Below are positions 17,694-26,388 of a stretch of 37,906 nucleotides of DNA, one piece after another. Each line of letters begins with the position of its first letter. Positions within the stretch are counted from its first letter, which is position 1. This DNA is from Robiginitomaculum sp. GTDB taxonomy: Bacteria > Pseudomonadota > Alphaproteobacteria > Caulobacterales > Maricaulaceae. A program made the translations under genes and the position numbers. The notes under the pieces were generated by a model, which did no database searches, had not been told where the DNA came from, and was given only the letters and a program-made list of their open reading frames with translations. Location: NCBI GenBank assembly GCA_002733495.1, contig NVVV01000020.1, positions 10,299-48,204 of the forward strand, written 5' to 3'.

Positions 17694-17769
17694 GGTTCCA
17701 TGGGTTGTCTCTTATGTTTTATAAGGGTTCCATGAACGATACTCTTTCGCGGTCACAAAGGAGATTACC
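17694..17769 (+). promoter_or_regulatory. infC leader: direct repeat, small hairpin, strong ribosome site
   Basis: GGTTCCATG occurs twice, at 17694-17702 and 17726-17734, 32 bases apart, and CTTAT/ATAAG (17711-17725) makes a small hairpin between them. AAAGGAG at 17757-17763 is a strong ribosome site set 6 bases before the AUA start of infC. A possible promoter is TTGATC (about 17663) with CATAAA 17 bases later. Function of the repeats is unknown. Confidence 0.4.
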
Positions 17770-18309
17770 ATAGCCCGCCGTCCAGTTGCAACTGCCCCTG
17801 CCAAAAAGAAGGGGCCCCGTGTTAATAAAGATATTGAGGCCGAACAGGTCTTGCTCATTGATCAAAATGGCGAAAAACAAGGCATGATGCCCTTGCATGC
17901 CGCTTTGGATGCCGCTAGCGAGGCAGGCCTTGATCTGGTTGAGGTTGCCCCCAACCCCAAAGCGCCGGTTTGCAAAATCCTCGATTATGGCAAATTACGT
18001 TTTCAGGAACAGAAAAAACGCTCTGAGGCCAAGAAAAAGCAAAAATCTGCGGATCTTAAAGAGATCAAGATGCGGCCCAATATTGATGTGCATGACTATC
18101 AGGTCAAAGCCCGGGCCATGCAGCGGTTTTTCGATCAGGGCGACAAGGTGAAGGTCACCATCCGCTTTCGTGGACGCGAAATGGCGCACCAGGATCGTGG
18201 CCGCACTTTGCTCGAGCGGGTCCGCGAAGACTTTGCTGAAACCGCCAAGGTGGAATTTGAGCCAAAGGTTGAAGGTCGCCTGATGATGATGGTGCTGGCC
18301 CCGCGCTAG
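17770..18309 (+). CDS. infC: Translation initiation factor IF-3, apparent AUA start
   Basis: 179 residues when read from ATA at 17770: [19 protein letters not shown], the normal N-terminus of alphaproteobacterial IF-3. No ATG, GTG or TTG lies in frame near it; the first is TTG at 17851, which would cut away the conserved N-terminal strand. AAAGGAG lies 6 bases before ATA. IF-3 is known to start at rare AUU-type codons that allow it to repress its own translation, so ATA fits the family. N-domain (to about 85), basic linker [14 protein letters not shown], and C-domain with [14 protein letters not shown] follow. IF-3 binds the 30S subunit and checks the start codon. Unusually, no thrS, rpmI or rplT is adjacent. 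Confidence 0.95.
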   Translation: MARRPVATAPAKKKGPRVNKDIEAEQVLLIDQNGEKQGMMPLHAALDAASEAGLDLVEVAPNPKAPVCKILDYGKLRFQEQKKRSEAKKKQKSADLKEIKMRPNIDVHDYQVKARAMQRFFDQGDKVKVTIRFRGREMAHQDRGRTLLERVREDFAETAKVEFEPKVEGRLMMMVLAPR

Positions 18310-18337
18310 TAATGTAATTTAAATAGACAACAATAAG

Positions 18338-18372
18338 GCGGGCTTTGGTGACAATCCAAAGCTCGCTTTTTT
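18338..18372 (+). terminator. Rho-independent terminator after infC
   Basis: An 11-bp stem (GCGGGCTTTGG at 18338-18348 with CCAAAGCTCGC at 18356-18366, one G-T pair), a 7-base loop and six T at 18367-18372. It lies 29 bases after the infC stop and supports starting the next gene beyond it. Confidence 0.92.
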
Positions 18373-18401
18373 ATGGCATGGCTTTTGCGCGTTTTGCTGC
18401 C

Positions 18402-19520
18402 ATGAGAACCATATCGAAACAACACCGCCCCGTTTCTGGCACCCATACCCTGGCTGATGCCCTGGACCAACCCCATAATTTGCTGACCCCTGTGCGTCTG
18501 CTGATGGCACTGGGAGTCCTTCTGGGGCACAGTTTTGTTGTGTTTTTAGGCAATACTGGCCCAGAACCGCTGATCCTTTTTGACATCACCATTTCTTATG
18601 CTGCGGTCAATGGGTTCTTTATCCTGTCCGGCTTGCTCATCACCCGCTCTTTTGATCGTCGTCCCGATGTGGTGCGGTTCATTGTGGCACGGGCCTTACG
18701 GTTATTTCCGGCTTTGATTGTTTTGTCGCTGGTCGCCGTCATGATTTTTGGCCCGCTGTTTTCCAGCCTTGGCCTTATGGCTTATTTTTCGGACTTAAGT
18801 GTCTGGCGCTATTTGTGTGATGTTTTGACTTTTGGGGACACTTCGGGTGGGCCGCCGCAAATTTTCCCCAATAACCCTTGGGCTGGTGAGTTTTCCGCAT
18901 CGCTTTGGACCTTGCGCTTTGAAGTGATCGCCTATGGCGGCAGTCTTATTTTGGGCCTGTTAGGGCTTTCCCGCTCCCGAACGCGGGTGCTCGGCGTCTT
19001 TGTCCTTAGCGTGCTGGCCTTTATGGCGGTGCGGGTGATGCCGGCAGATATGTTGCCTGCGCCCTTTATGGATCTGACCCGTTTGTCTATGGCGTATCTT
19101 TTGGGGGCGACGCTTTATGCGTGGCGCGATTGCGTGCGGATCAGTGGCCGTCTGGCTTTGGGTGTGACAGCGCTGGCGCTGCTTTTTGGCCCGACGGCCT
19201 CTTATGAAATTATGCTAAACTTTGCGCTGGCGGCGGGCGTGCTGATGGTGGGTTTTGGTCTGCCGGTCCGCTTTGCCCCCTTGGCGCGTATTCCCGACCT
19301 TTCCTATGGGATTTATATCTGGCAATGGCCGGTGATGCAGAGCCTTTATCATCTTGGAATGGCGAGCAATCCTTTTATCATGATGATGCTTTCTTTGCCG
19401 ATCAGTGCCCTGATTGCGGCCGCATCATGGTATAGCATTGAAAAACCTGCTCTGGCCTATAAGACGCCTTTGGCCAATTGGGTTTTAAGCCGGGTTATTC
19501 TATCCCGTAAAACTGCCTGA
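18402..19520 (+). CDS. Acyltransferase family 3 (OafA/YrhL-like) membrane protein
   Basis: About 372 residues from ATG 18402 (MRTISKQHRP); ATG 18378 is possible, and neither has a good ribosome site. The open frame reaches further upstream but crosses the infC terminator. The protein has about ten hydrophobic helices and the acyltransferase-3 layout: LTPVRLLMALGVLLGHS at the start (family pattern R..A...V...H), FILSGLLITRSF, RALRLFPALIVL, and a late DLSYGIYIWQWPV. These enzymes O-acetylate or otherwise acylate LPS, capsule or peptidoglycan sugars at the membrane. It may modify the glycans made with the two upstream glycosyltransferases. Its 3' end overlaps the convergent LOG gene by 26 bases. 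Confidence 0.88.
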   Translation: MRTISKQHRPVSGTHTLADALDQPHNLLTPVRLLMALGVLLGHSFVVFLGNTGPEPLILFDITISYAAVNGFFILSGLLITRSFDRRPDVVRFIVARALRLFPALIVLSLVAVMIFGPLFSSLGLMAYFSDLSVWRYLCDVLTFGDTSGGPPQIFPNNPWAGEFSASLWTLRFEVIAYGGSLILGLLGLSRSRTRVLGVFVLSVLAFMAVRVMPADMLPAPFMDLTRLSMAYLLGATLYAWRDCVRISGRLALGVTALALLFGPTASYEIMLNFALAAGVLMVGFGLPVRFAPLARIPDLSYGIYIWQWPVMQSLYHLGMASNPFIMMMLSLPISALIAAASWYSIEKPALAYKTPLANWVLSRVILSRKTA

Positions 19521-20334
19521 TTTTTTCCCAGCCTTGTTCGCCGGTTTCCACAAAGGAAAACAGATCAAGATCGTCTGGCGAAATTGTACCCTCTTCGGCC
19601 AGCGCCTCAAAATTGATAATCCTGCGCCAGAAGCTTTCGCCAAAGAGCAGCACGGGCATGGGTGCCACACGGCCCGTTTGTATCAGGGTCAGGGTTTCAA
19701 AGGTTTCGTCCAGCGTACCAAAGCCGCCCGGAAAGACCGCCAGCGCCTTGGCGTTCATCAAAAATTGCATTTTACGAATGGCAAAATAATGAAATTGCAG
19801 GCTCAGCTCCGGCGTCACATAGGGGTTGGGGGCCTGTTCATGGGGCAGCACAATGTTCAAGCCGATGCTTTTGGCCCCCACATCATCGGCGCCCCGATTG
19901 GCAGCTTCCATTACACCGGGACCGCCGCCGGAACAGATCATCCAGTCCCGTCCGCCAGTTTTAAGCGAGTACTCTGAGACCAGTTGGGCAAAGCGGCGTG
20001 CCGCTTCGTAATAATGGGCCTTGTCTTTCAGACTTTTAACCAGCGCCGGATCATCGGTGCGCACCGGCATCGCCCCCGGCGCGGGAATACGGGCACCACC
20101 GAAAATAACCACGGTGGAATTCACGTTTTCCTCTTCAAACACCATTTGCGCTTTCATCAATTCCAGTTGCAGGCGAACTGGCCGCAACTCATCGCGCAGC
20201 AAAAACTGTTCATCATCAAAGGCCAGGCAATAGGCGCTGGAACAGGTCTGCGGGGTTTGTGGCGCTTTGCGCAGTATTTCACGATCCTCGCTGGCGCTGC
20301 GAAAATGGCGGGTGGTTTTATCCTGATCCGGCAT
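19495..20334 (-). CDS. LOG family protein (TIGR00730-type Rossmann fold)
   Basis: 279 residues. Core motifs GGGPGVMEA (137-144 region) and PGGFGTLDE (202-210) are those of the LOG/lysine-decarboxylase-like family, whose proven members hydrolyse nucleoside 5'-monophosphates to a free base and ribose 5-phosphate. An N-terminal extension of about 70 residues precedes the fold, as in the longer bacterial group. VVIFGGARIP is the first Rossmann strand. The cytokinin label often attached to the family says little here; a nucleotide salvage or housekeeping role is more likely. AAGGGG precedes the ATG, just after a TAGGC/GCCTA hairpin that is too weak, without a T run, to call a terminator for the M6 gene. 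Confidence 0.88.
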   Translation of the reverse strand: MPDQDKTTRHFRSASEDREILRKAPQTPQTCSSAYCLAFDDEQFLLRDELRPVRLQLELMKAQMVFEEENVNSTVVIFGGARIPAPGAMPVRTDDPALVKSLKDKAHYYEAARRFAQLVSEYSLKTGGRDWMICSGGGPGVMEAANRGADDVGAKSIGLNIVLPHEQAPNPYVTPELSLQFHYFAIRKMQFLMNAKALAVFPGGFGTLDETFETLTLIQTGRVAPMPVLLFGESFWRRIINFEALAEEGTISPDDLDLFSFVETGEQGWEKIRQFYGIE

Positions 20335-20405
20335 AATTTCCCCTTAGGCATCAAACGCCTATGGGACACCCAAATAGTTTAAGAAAGCACCAAGAAAGAC
20401 TGCCT

Positions 20406-23336
20406 TTATGGCTCACCGCTGCGCACGGCGACGCTGGTTGCGCCGCGCGGTACCCCGTCCTGATCCAGGTGCAAAAACAGCCTGTTATTGGCCGCATCAA
20501 AGAGAATGTTGCCTTGCCCCACAACAAAGACGGAAAAGAACGCCACCTCGTTCGTGCCCAGTGCAAAGCTGACCTCAAGGGCCGGATCGGCCTGACAAGT
20601 GCCCACGGCATCGGTTTTGCAGATAAAGGCCTGCTGGGCGAGACCGATGCCGGCATCATCCACAAAGGCGCTTAACGTGCCGCCGGCACCGATATTTATT
20701 GCCGCTACGGAGAACACGCCTGTCCCGTTTTGCCCGGGTATATTCACAATACCATCCCCATTGGGGGTGGCGGCAATGGTGATCAGGTCTGGCACTGCGG
20801 TGGGGCTGGCCGATATGATAATGCGGTTCAGGCCTGGCACTGAAGGGGCAGGAATGGTGTTGTTGCAATCAAAGATCAGGCCTACCCGGTCGCCGCTCAG
20901 GGCGCGATCGGGCGTGATGGTAAAGATGAAATTCTGCGCCTGCCCCGGTCCGATAGAGACCGGCGTATTGGGTGCGCCCACGGGCTGGTTCTGGTTATTG
21001 GCGGTCTGATAGCCAAAGGCAGCACTATTGCCTGCCTGAATGTTCATAAAGCAGCCATTGGCCTGTACGCTGCCGGTATTTATCAAGGTCGCAAAGGCGC
21101 TTAGCGTCGTGTTGATGGTGCCCGAACGCGCGCTGGGTAAAACGGCGGCCAGCAAGGGCGGCGGCGTCGCGTCCTGTTGCCAGTTCAGTCTGATATTGCC
21201 GGTTTTCTTGCCCCAGCCATCGGCGGCGATGAAATAGGTCATGCCCGCCTGCGCCGTTAATTTGATCAAAGCGTTAAAATTCCCGGCGCTATCATCATCA
21301 TCGCCAAGCGCGCTCAGGCGGGAAAGGGTATGACCACCATATACGCTCATCATGGTATCAAAATCGCTGCCCTTCAAGTCAAACACCACCTCACCGCTCT
21401 GCACGGGCTTCCATTTCCACCACAAGGATTTTCCGCCGGTTGATTTATCTCCATGTTTTGGCTCGCCCGCCTCCTCTGAAGCAAAGGTCGAGTTAGCCGT
21501 GACGCTGCCCGAAGGCGAAGCAATGGTCTGGGCGGAGGCGAAATTATCATTTTTCGGGCGTTCAATTACGGAAAAACGGATTGGCTTTTCATATTGGCCA
21601 ACACCCAGGGTCTGATTGGCAATGCGCAATGTGCCCTTGTATATGGCACTGGGCAGAGCATCAGCCACAGCGTTCAGCGATGCGGTGATACTGGTTTGCG
21701 TGCTGGGAGCCAATAAGCCACTGGTGGCCGATATATCTACCCAGCTCACATCCACACTGGCAGACCAGCTTAGGGTCGTCGTGCCGTTATTGCGCAAGAC
21801 ATATGTCGCCGAAGTCGGGCCGTTTATGACACCACGTTCCTTTTCGCTGATCAGGCCGACTTCGGGCGTGACTGCCAACGTATCTTGTGGCCCAATGGCG
21901 ATTGTGGCTTGCATGGTATGGGCCGGGGTGGAAATATTGGTCAGACTAACCCCGGAGACCGGGCCGGAATACCGCTGGGAATTGGGTCTGGTCTGGGCGG
22001 TGAAGTTTAGCCCTGCGCGATAATAATCGCCGGCATCGCCGCTGCTGCCCTGTTCGATCTGTTCCAGACCATCGGCTTCCATCAGGCGAATCAGCTTGTG
22101 ATCGGTAAACGAATTGTCATTGACATAATCCGTGCCCTCTTCGTTTAAGCGTGCATCCACATGCCAGACAAGCAAGCCATTGCCGGGCATATTGGTGTCA
22201 TTGCCAATTCGAGTGCGGTTCTGGATGACAAAATATTCTGAAAATTGATCACTGGCGTTCAGGCCGGGCCAGGCCACAACGCAATCGCCAGTATCGCCCG
22301 AGGCTTGAAGATTAAGGGTTTGCGATCCCGATGTAACCAGCGTAGGCGAGACCCAGTCCAGCACCCATTTTGAAAAACAGTTATGATCGCCCCGGCTGCC
22401 ATGCATGATGTCCATAGCGCCAAGACCGCCCCGAGGGCCAATGGCATCATCATAGTCATAATAATCAGGCAGTCCCAACGCATGGCCGGTTTCATGAATG
22501 ACCGTTGCCGGGTTGAACGCACTATCATTATTGCGCGATTCCCATTGCCATGAATATTTGCCCAGCGACACCCCGTCCAGTTTAAACGAAGGCGAAGAAT
22601 AGCGGGTCTGATAGCCCCACCAGAAATTACTCCAGCCATTATTGGGGCCGGTCCAGATCACAACAAAATAATCAATAACCCCGTCGCCATTATTATCGTA
22701 TTGGCTAAAATCATGTCCCTGATCGTCAAAAAACTGCAAGGCTTCGGCAATCAAAGCCTCGCGCCCCTGGCCAGTTTGCTCTATGGCGCTGCGCGGAACA
22801 TTTGGCCGGTACCAGCCCAGCGTGGTGCCCTGAGACAGATCCAATTGTCCATAAGAGGCGCGCGAGTAATAACGGGTCAGGCTTTCCTTTGGGCTTTGTG
22901 CGGCAATGCCATTGCCAAATAGACCGGAGTTTACAAAAGCCTTGCTGCTTCGTGCCGGGTGGTCTGAAAAATCAATCAACAGCGCAAAAATGCGCACATC
23001 GCCTTTTGACGGCATGCCGCGCCAGCGCAGGGGCACGGTCGTGGGGGTTGATCGGGGTGGGGATTGGTCCGTGCCATCTTTTTTGGCCTGTGCTCGGGAC
23101 AGCAAAAGCGGGTCTATGCGGTAATTGCCATAGCTACGCGCCGCCTGCATCCGCCGTTTCGCATCGGCCAGTTGGGCGCGTTGATCAACGCTTAACGGCC
23201 CTTTAAGGGCCAGAGTTTTCTTAAGGGCGGCGGCTTCTTTTGCGCTGGGTGGCTCCAACGCCAGTGCAGGCCTAGCCAGTCCGCCTAGCAAGAAAAAGCC
23301 AAGCAAAACAAGAAGGATAGAATATCCACTGCGCAT
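20406..23336 (-). CDS. Secreted M6-type metalloprotease with Ig-like and PPC-like modules
   Basis: 976 residues. Signal peptide 1-26 (cleavage after ALA), a helical propeptide-like region to about 95, then the M6 catalytic domain with HETGHALGLPDYYD at 281-294: His281, Glu282 and His285 form the zinc motif shared with immune inhibitor A, and AMDIMHG (307-313) is the Met-turn. A BACON/Ig-like module lies at about 488-590, a PPC-like beta module opening with NDNFASAQTI at about 596-720, and two more beta-sandwich-like repeats fill 725-976, each with a conserved FDCNNT- or PNGDGIVNIPG-like motif. It probably degrades extracellular protein. PhoD lies upstream on the same strand 83 bases away. No sorting motif or type I secretion repeat is seen, so type II export is likely. 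Confidence 0.9.
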   Translation of the reverse strand: MRSGYSILLVLLGFFLLGGLARPALALEPPSAKEAAALKKTLALKGPLSVDQRAQLADAKRRMQAARSYGNYRIDPLLLSRAQAKKDGTDQSPPRSTPTTVPLRWRGMPSKGDVRIFALLIDFSDHPARSSKAFVNSGLFGNGIAAQSPKESLTRYYSRASYGQLDLSQGTTLGWYRPNVPRSAIEQTGQGREALIAEALQFFDDQGHDFSQYDNNGDGVIDYFVVIWTGPNNGWSNFWWGYQTRYSSPSFKLDGVSLGKYSWQWESRNNDSAFNPATVIHETGHALGLPDYYDYDDAIGPRGGLGAMDIMHGSRGDHNCFSKWVLDWVSPTLVTSGSQTLNLQASGDTGDCVVAWPGLNASDQFSEYFVIQNRTRIGNDTNMPGNGLLVWHVDARLNEEGTDYVNDNSFTDHKLIRLMEADGLEQIEQGSSGDAGDYYRAGLNFTAQTRPNSQRYSGPVSGVSLTNISTPAHTMQATIAIGPQDTLAVTPEVGLISEKERGVINGPTSATYVLRNNGTTTLSWSASVDVSWVDISATSGLLAPSTQTSITASLNAVADALPSAIYKGTLRIANQTLGVGQYEKPIRFSVIERPKNDNFASAQTIASPSGSVTANSTFASEEAGEPKHGDKSTGGKSLWWKWKPVQSGEVVFDLKGSDFDTMMSVYGGHTLSRLSALGDDDDSAGNFNALIKLTAQAGMTYFIAADGWGKKTGNIRLNWQQDATPPPLLAAVLPSARSGTINTTLSAFATLINTGSVQANGCFMNIQAGNSAAFGYQTANNQNQPVGAPNTPVSIGPGQAQNFIFTITPDRALSGDRVGLIFDCNNTIPAPSVPGLNRIIISASPTAVPDLITIAATPNGDGIVNIPGQNGTGVFSVAAINIGAGGTLSAFVDDAGIGLAQQAFICKTDAVGTCQADPALEVSFALGTNEVAFFSVFVVGQGNILFDAANNRLFLHLDQDGVPRGATSVAVRSGEP

Positions 23337-23419
23337 AATTTCAGCTTTCCCTACTGGTCATCAACAGTCAAATATGGGGGAAGTATATCACAAGTGAGGC
23401 ATAGGAATCACATTAAATT

Positions 23420-25159
23420 TCAGACCTTTTTTATCTCTACTGGCTGGCCGTTTTGTGCGGGCGTTAAGCGAAAGCGACTGTCAACGCTGGTGGTAAATTC
23501 CGGCTGTTTCACACTGGAGGTGGAGACAAAATCAGCCACCGCCTCATCAGGGCGCAGGATCAGGCGAATATAGCCCGTGTGGTGCACATCATGCAAAATC
23601 GTGTCCGGATTAGCCTTTTCCGTCAGGCGGCCAAAGTCCACGCCGGGGGCGACCACATCGGCAAAATTGCCAGGGCTGGAAACCCCGGTTGTCCCTAACT
23701 CTGCCCCGACCACCTGGCCGTCTTCTGCGCGCAAAATCGACGCATTAAAATCATGGGTATCCCCGGCGATGGAGATAAAGCTGGACCCTGCGCGCCGGGT
23801 GCGGGTGTACAGCCGCTCACGCGCCGCCGGATAGCCATCCCAGGCATCAATATTCAAGGGTGGACGAAAGCGCGAGCGCAGGAAATACTCAAACAAAAGC
23901 GGTTGTTTCTTTTTGGCCAGCCATTTCAGCCACCCCGGCAGAACGGCAATATAATCGGGGGAATTGATCTTGGCCAACAGCACCTGATTGCCCAGCAATT
24001 GCCATGGCTGGCCGGATTCAACTGAGCGTTTCAGGCTGTCTTGCACAAAATCGCCCTGTTTGTCGCCCAGCATACGCCTCTTGGAATCGCCTACCAGATC
24101 GTTGACAAAACTGGCCACTTTGGCCTTGACTCCGGCATCTTCAGGGTCGGCATCGGCGGGCACGGGAAAAAGCTTCCAGTCCACCTGTTCAGAGCGCGCC
24201 GACAGGCGGGTTTCCAGCATGGTCAGAGTGGCCAGATCGCCGAAGGAAAACTCACGCCAAAAAGCAGTGCGCGGTTCTCCTTCGGCGGGTTCGCGGGTTG
24301 GCGTCCATTCGTAAAAAGCGCTTAACGAAGCCGCTTCACGCAGGCTCCAGTCGCCATCCTCGCGCTGATGGTTCTGTGCCCCGCCTTTCCAGGAATCATT
24401 GGCGCTTTCATGATCATCCCAGGTGATAATCCAGGGCGCGACGACATGGGCGGCCTGCAGGTCCGGGTCGCTGTGATATTGCGCATAGCGGCGGCGGTAA
24501 TCGTCCAAGCTGATGCATTCATAGGGTGGTTCGGGCACCCGGTCCAGGGCCTCGGCATCACCAGTGGCAAAGCCGCCCGGGCCATATTCGTAAATATAAT
24601 CCCCCAGATGCACCACCACATCGACGGGATCGCTTTGGGCAATATGGCGATAGGAATGAAAATACCCCGCCGGATGGTTCGAGCAGGACACAATGGCCAT
24701 GGTGAGTTCGTCCAAAGGACCATCGACCAGGGTTTTGGTGCGCCCAATGGGTGAAATTTCGCCGCCCTTTTCGCGAAATCTGTAAAAATAATCCGTGCCG
24801 GGGTTTAGATTCACCGCCTCGGTTTTTAAAGGTATAATGCCATTCACCGTAAATTGTGGGCGTATCTGCACCGGATCAGACCAGATAATATTGGCAAAGT
24901 TCGCATCCGTGCTGACCTCGGCAATTATACTGGCAGGCAGGCCATCCGTAGTAATGGCCGTCCATAAAATTACGCGGGTTTGCAAAGGGTCGCCACTGGC
25001 CACACCATGGCGAAAAAAGCCGTTTTTGGCATCATCTTCGCGGGCTGTGGGCGGCGTTTTTCCACAGGCCGCCAGCGTGCCGCCAAGCCCGGTCAGGGCC
25101 AGCGCGCTGCGCCGGGTGAGGGTGCCGGAATTTTGTTTTTTCTTTTTCTGTCTGCTCAC
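23420..25159 (-). CDS. phoD: PhoD-like alkaline phosphatase, Tat-exported lipoprotein
   Basis: 579 residues from GTG 25159, chosen because TAAGGAG lies seven bases upstream; the open frame extends 20 codons further without a ribosome site. The N-terminus has a twin-arginine signal (TRRSALALTG, Arg16-Arg17) ending in LAAC (Cys32), so it may be lipidated after Tat export. PhoD_N domain (about 45-140) is followed by the metallophosphatase domain: VVHLGDYIYEYGPGG, WDDHESANDSW and SIAGDTHDFNAS carry metal ligands. PhoD enzymes hydrolyse phosphomono- and diesters using Ca2+ and Fe3+ in the periplasm or outside. No clear Pho box was found upstream, and the 62 bases to the divergent rluD gene must hold both promoters. 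Confidence 0.9.
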   Translation of the reverse strand: MSRQKKKKQNSGTLTRRSALALTGLGGTLAACGKTPPTAREDDAKNGFFRHGVASGDPLQTRVILWTAITTDGLPASIIAEVSTDANFANIIWSDPVQIRPQFTVNGIIPLKTEAVNLNPGTDYFYRFREKGGEISPIGRTKTLVDGPLDELTMAIVSCSNHPAGYFHSYRHIAQSDPVDVVVHLGDYIYEYGPGGFATGDAEALDRVPEPPYECISLDDYRRRYAQYHSDPDLQAAHVVAPWIITWDDHESANDSWKGGAQNHQREDGDWSLREAASLSAFYEWTPTREPAEGEPRTAFWREFSFGDLATLTMLETRLSARSEQVDWKLFPVPADADPEDAGVKAKVASFVNDLVGDSKRRMLGDKQGDFVQDSLKRSVESGQPWQLLGNQVLLAKINSPDYIAVLPGWLKWLAKKKQPLLFEYFLRSRFRPPLNIDAWDGYPAARERLYTRTRRAGSSFISIAGDTHDFNASILRAEDGQVVGAELGTTGVSSPGNFADVVAPGVDFGRLTEKANPDTILHDVHHTGYIRLILRPDEAVADFVSTSSVKQPEFTTSVDSRFRLTPAQNGQPVEIKKV

Positions 25160-25221
25160 GGGCTTACTCCTTACGCATTTACCACCTTGCTTAGCGGTTC
25201 TTGCCCCTCTAATCCACACCT

Positions 25222-26241
25222 ATGACGAATGACCCTCAAACGGCGGCGACAATAACTTCTATTGAGGTGCCCGAAGATCAAGCGCCGGGCAGGCTGGATA
25301 AATTTCTGGCCAGCGCACTGGATGATCTGTCTCGTTCGCGCCTCAAAGTCCTGATCGAAGAGGGACGGCTAAGCCTGAACGGGACGGTGATCACTGATCC
25401 ATCGGCGAAATTGCGCCCCGGTGAACGCTACCTTCTGGACCTGCCAGCGCCCCGTGCCGCCAGCCCCGAGGCAGAGGATATCCCTTTGAACATCCTTTAT
25501 GAGGATGAACACCTGATTGTGCTGGAAAAAGAGATCGGCATGACCGTGCATCCGGCAGTAGGGAACTGGAGCGGCACGCTGGTCAATGCGCTTCTTCATC
25601 ATTGCGCCGGTGAACTTAGCGGTATTGGCGGGGTCGAGCGCCCGGGCATTGTGCACCGCATCGACAAGGATACCTCGGGCATTATGGTGGTTGCCAAGAC
25701 CGATCGCGCCCATCAGGGGCTAAGCAAGCAATTTGCCGCCCACTCGGTCGAGCGCGCTTATCTGGCGCTGGTGCGCGGCGGGCCAAAACCAAAAGAAGGG
25801 CGTATTGAAACCCGTCTGGCGCGCTCGCAACATGATCGCAAAAAACAGGCCGTGGTGCGCGATCCGCGCTCCGAACATGGTCGCCACGCCATCACCAATT
25901 ACAAAGTCTTACACAGCTATGGGCGCGAGGCGGGACAGCCTGTGGGCAGCCCTATGGCCAGCATGGTGGAATGCCGCCTGCTGACCGGACGCACGCACCA
26001 GATCCGCGTCCACATGGCGCATATTGGCTGCCCGCTGTTGGGCGATCCGGTCTATGGCAAAACCCGCACGTTTCGCAAAATCACCAATAAGGACGGCGAG
26101 AGCTTAAAGGACTTTAGCCGTCAGGCCCTGCACGCCACCATTTTGGGCTTCACCCATCCGCTCACCAAAGAGACCTTGCGCTTTGAAACCAAACCGCCTG
26201 CGGACATGCAAAGACTGATCCGCTTTTTAGAAGGGCTTTAG
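25222..26241 (+). CDS. rluD: RluA-family pseudouridine synthase, RluD type
   Basis: 339 residues. An S4 RNA-binding domain (about 23-80, with GRLDKFLAS and SRSRLKVLIEEGRLSLNG) precedes the RluA catalytic domain. HRIDKDTSG holds the catalytic Asp148; the usual Leu is Ile147. LTGRTHQIRVHMAHIGCPLLGDPVYG is the second signature. RluD makes the three pseudouridines of helix 69 in 23S rRNA and is needed for normal ribosomes. A polar insert (TNKDGESLKDFSRQ) before the C-terminal strand is common in alphaproteobacterial members. The gene diverges from phoD and is followed by a bipartite repeat. Confidence 0.92.
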   Translation: MTNDPQTAATITSIEVPEDQAPGRLDKFLASALDDLSRSRLKVLIEEGRLSLNGTVITDPSAKLRPGERYLLDLPAPRAASPEAEDIPLNILYEDEHLIVLEKEIGMTVHPAVGNWSGTLVNALLHHCAGELSGIGGVERPGIVHRIDKDTSGIMVVAKTDRAHQGLSKQFAAHSVERAYLALVRGGPKPKEGRIETRLARSQHDRKKQAVVRDPRSEHGRHAITNYKVLHSYGREAGQPVGSPMASMVECRLLTGRTHQIRVHMAHIGCPLLGDPVYGKTRTFRKITNKDGESLKDFSRQALHATILGFTHPLTKETLRFETKPPADMQRLIRFLEGL

Positions 26242-26262
26242 GGCGGGGATACCACCATTGTT

Positions 26263-26351
26263 CGTCGCCCTCCGGCTTGACCGGAGGGTCCATAGGGACG
26301 ATCAGCAAACACTACAAATATAGGTCCTCCGGTCAAGCCGGAGGACGACGA
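26263..26351. repeat. Bipartite REP-like palindromic element
   Basis: Two hairpins, each with an 8-bp stem (CCCTCCGG/CCGGAGGG at about 26268-26288, and TCCTCCGG/CCGGAGGA at about 26324-26344), flanked by CGTCG on the outside and GGTCC inside. The halves are inverted copies of each other. It lies between the convergent rluD and folE stops and probably serves as the transcript end for both. It has the same architecture as 5691-5790 and 37477-37547. Confidence 0.8.
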
Positions 26352-26388
26352 GAAAAAGGTGTTTGACGGCCCCTGAAACCCTGTCTGG

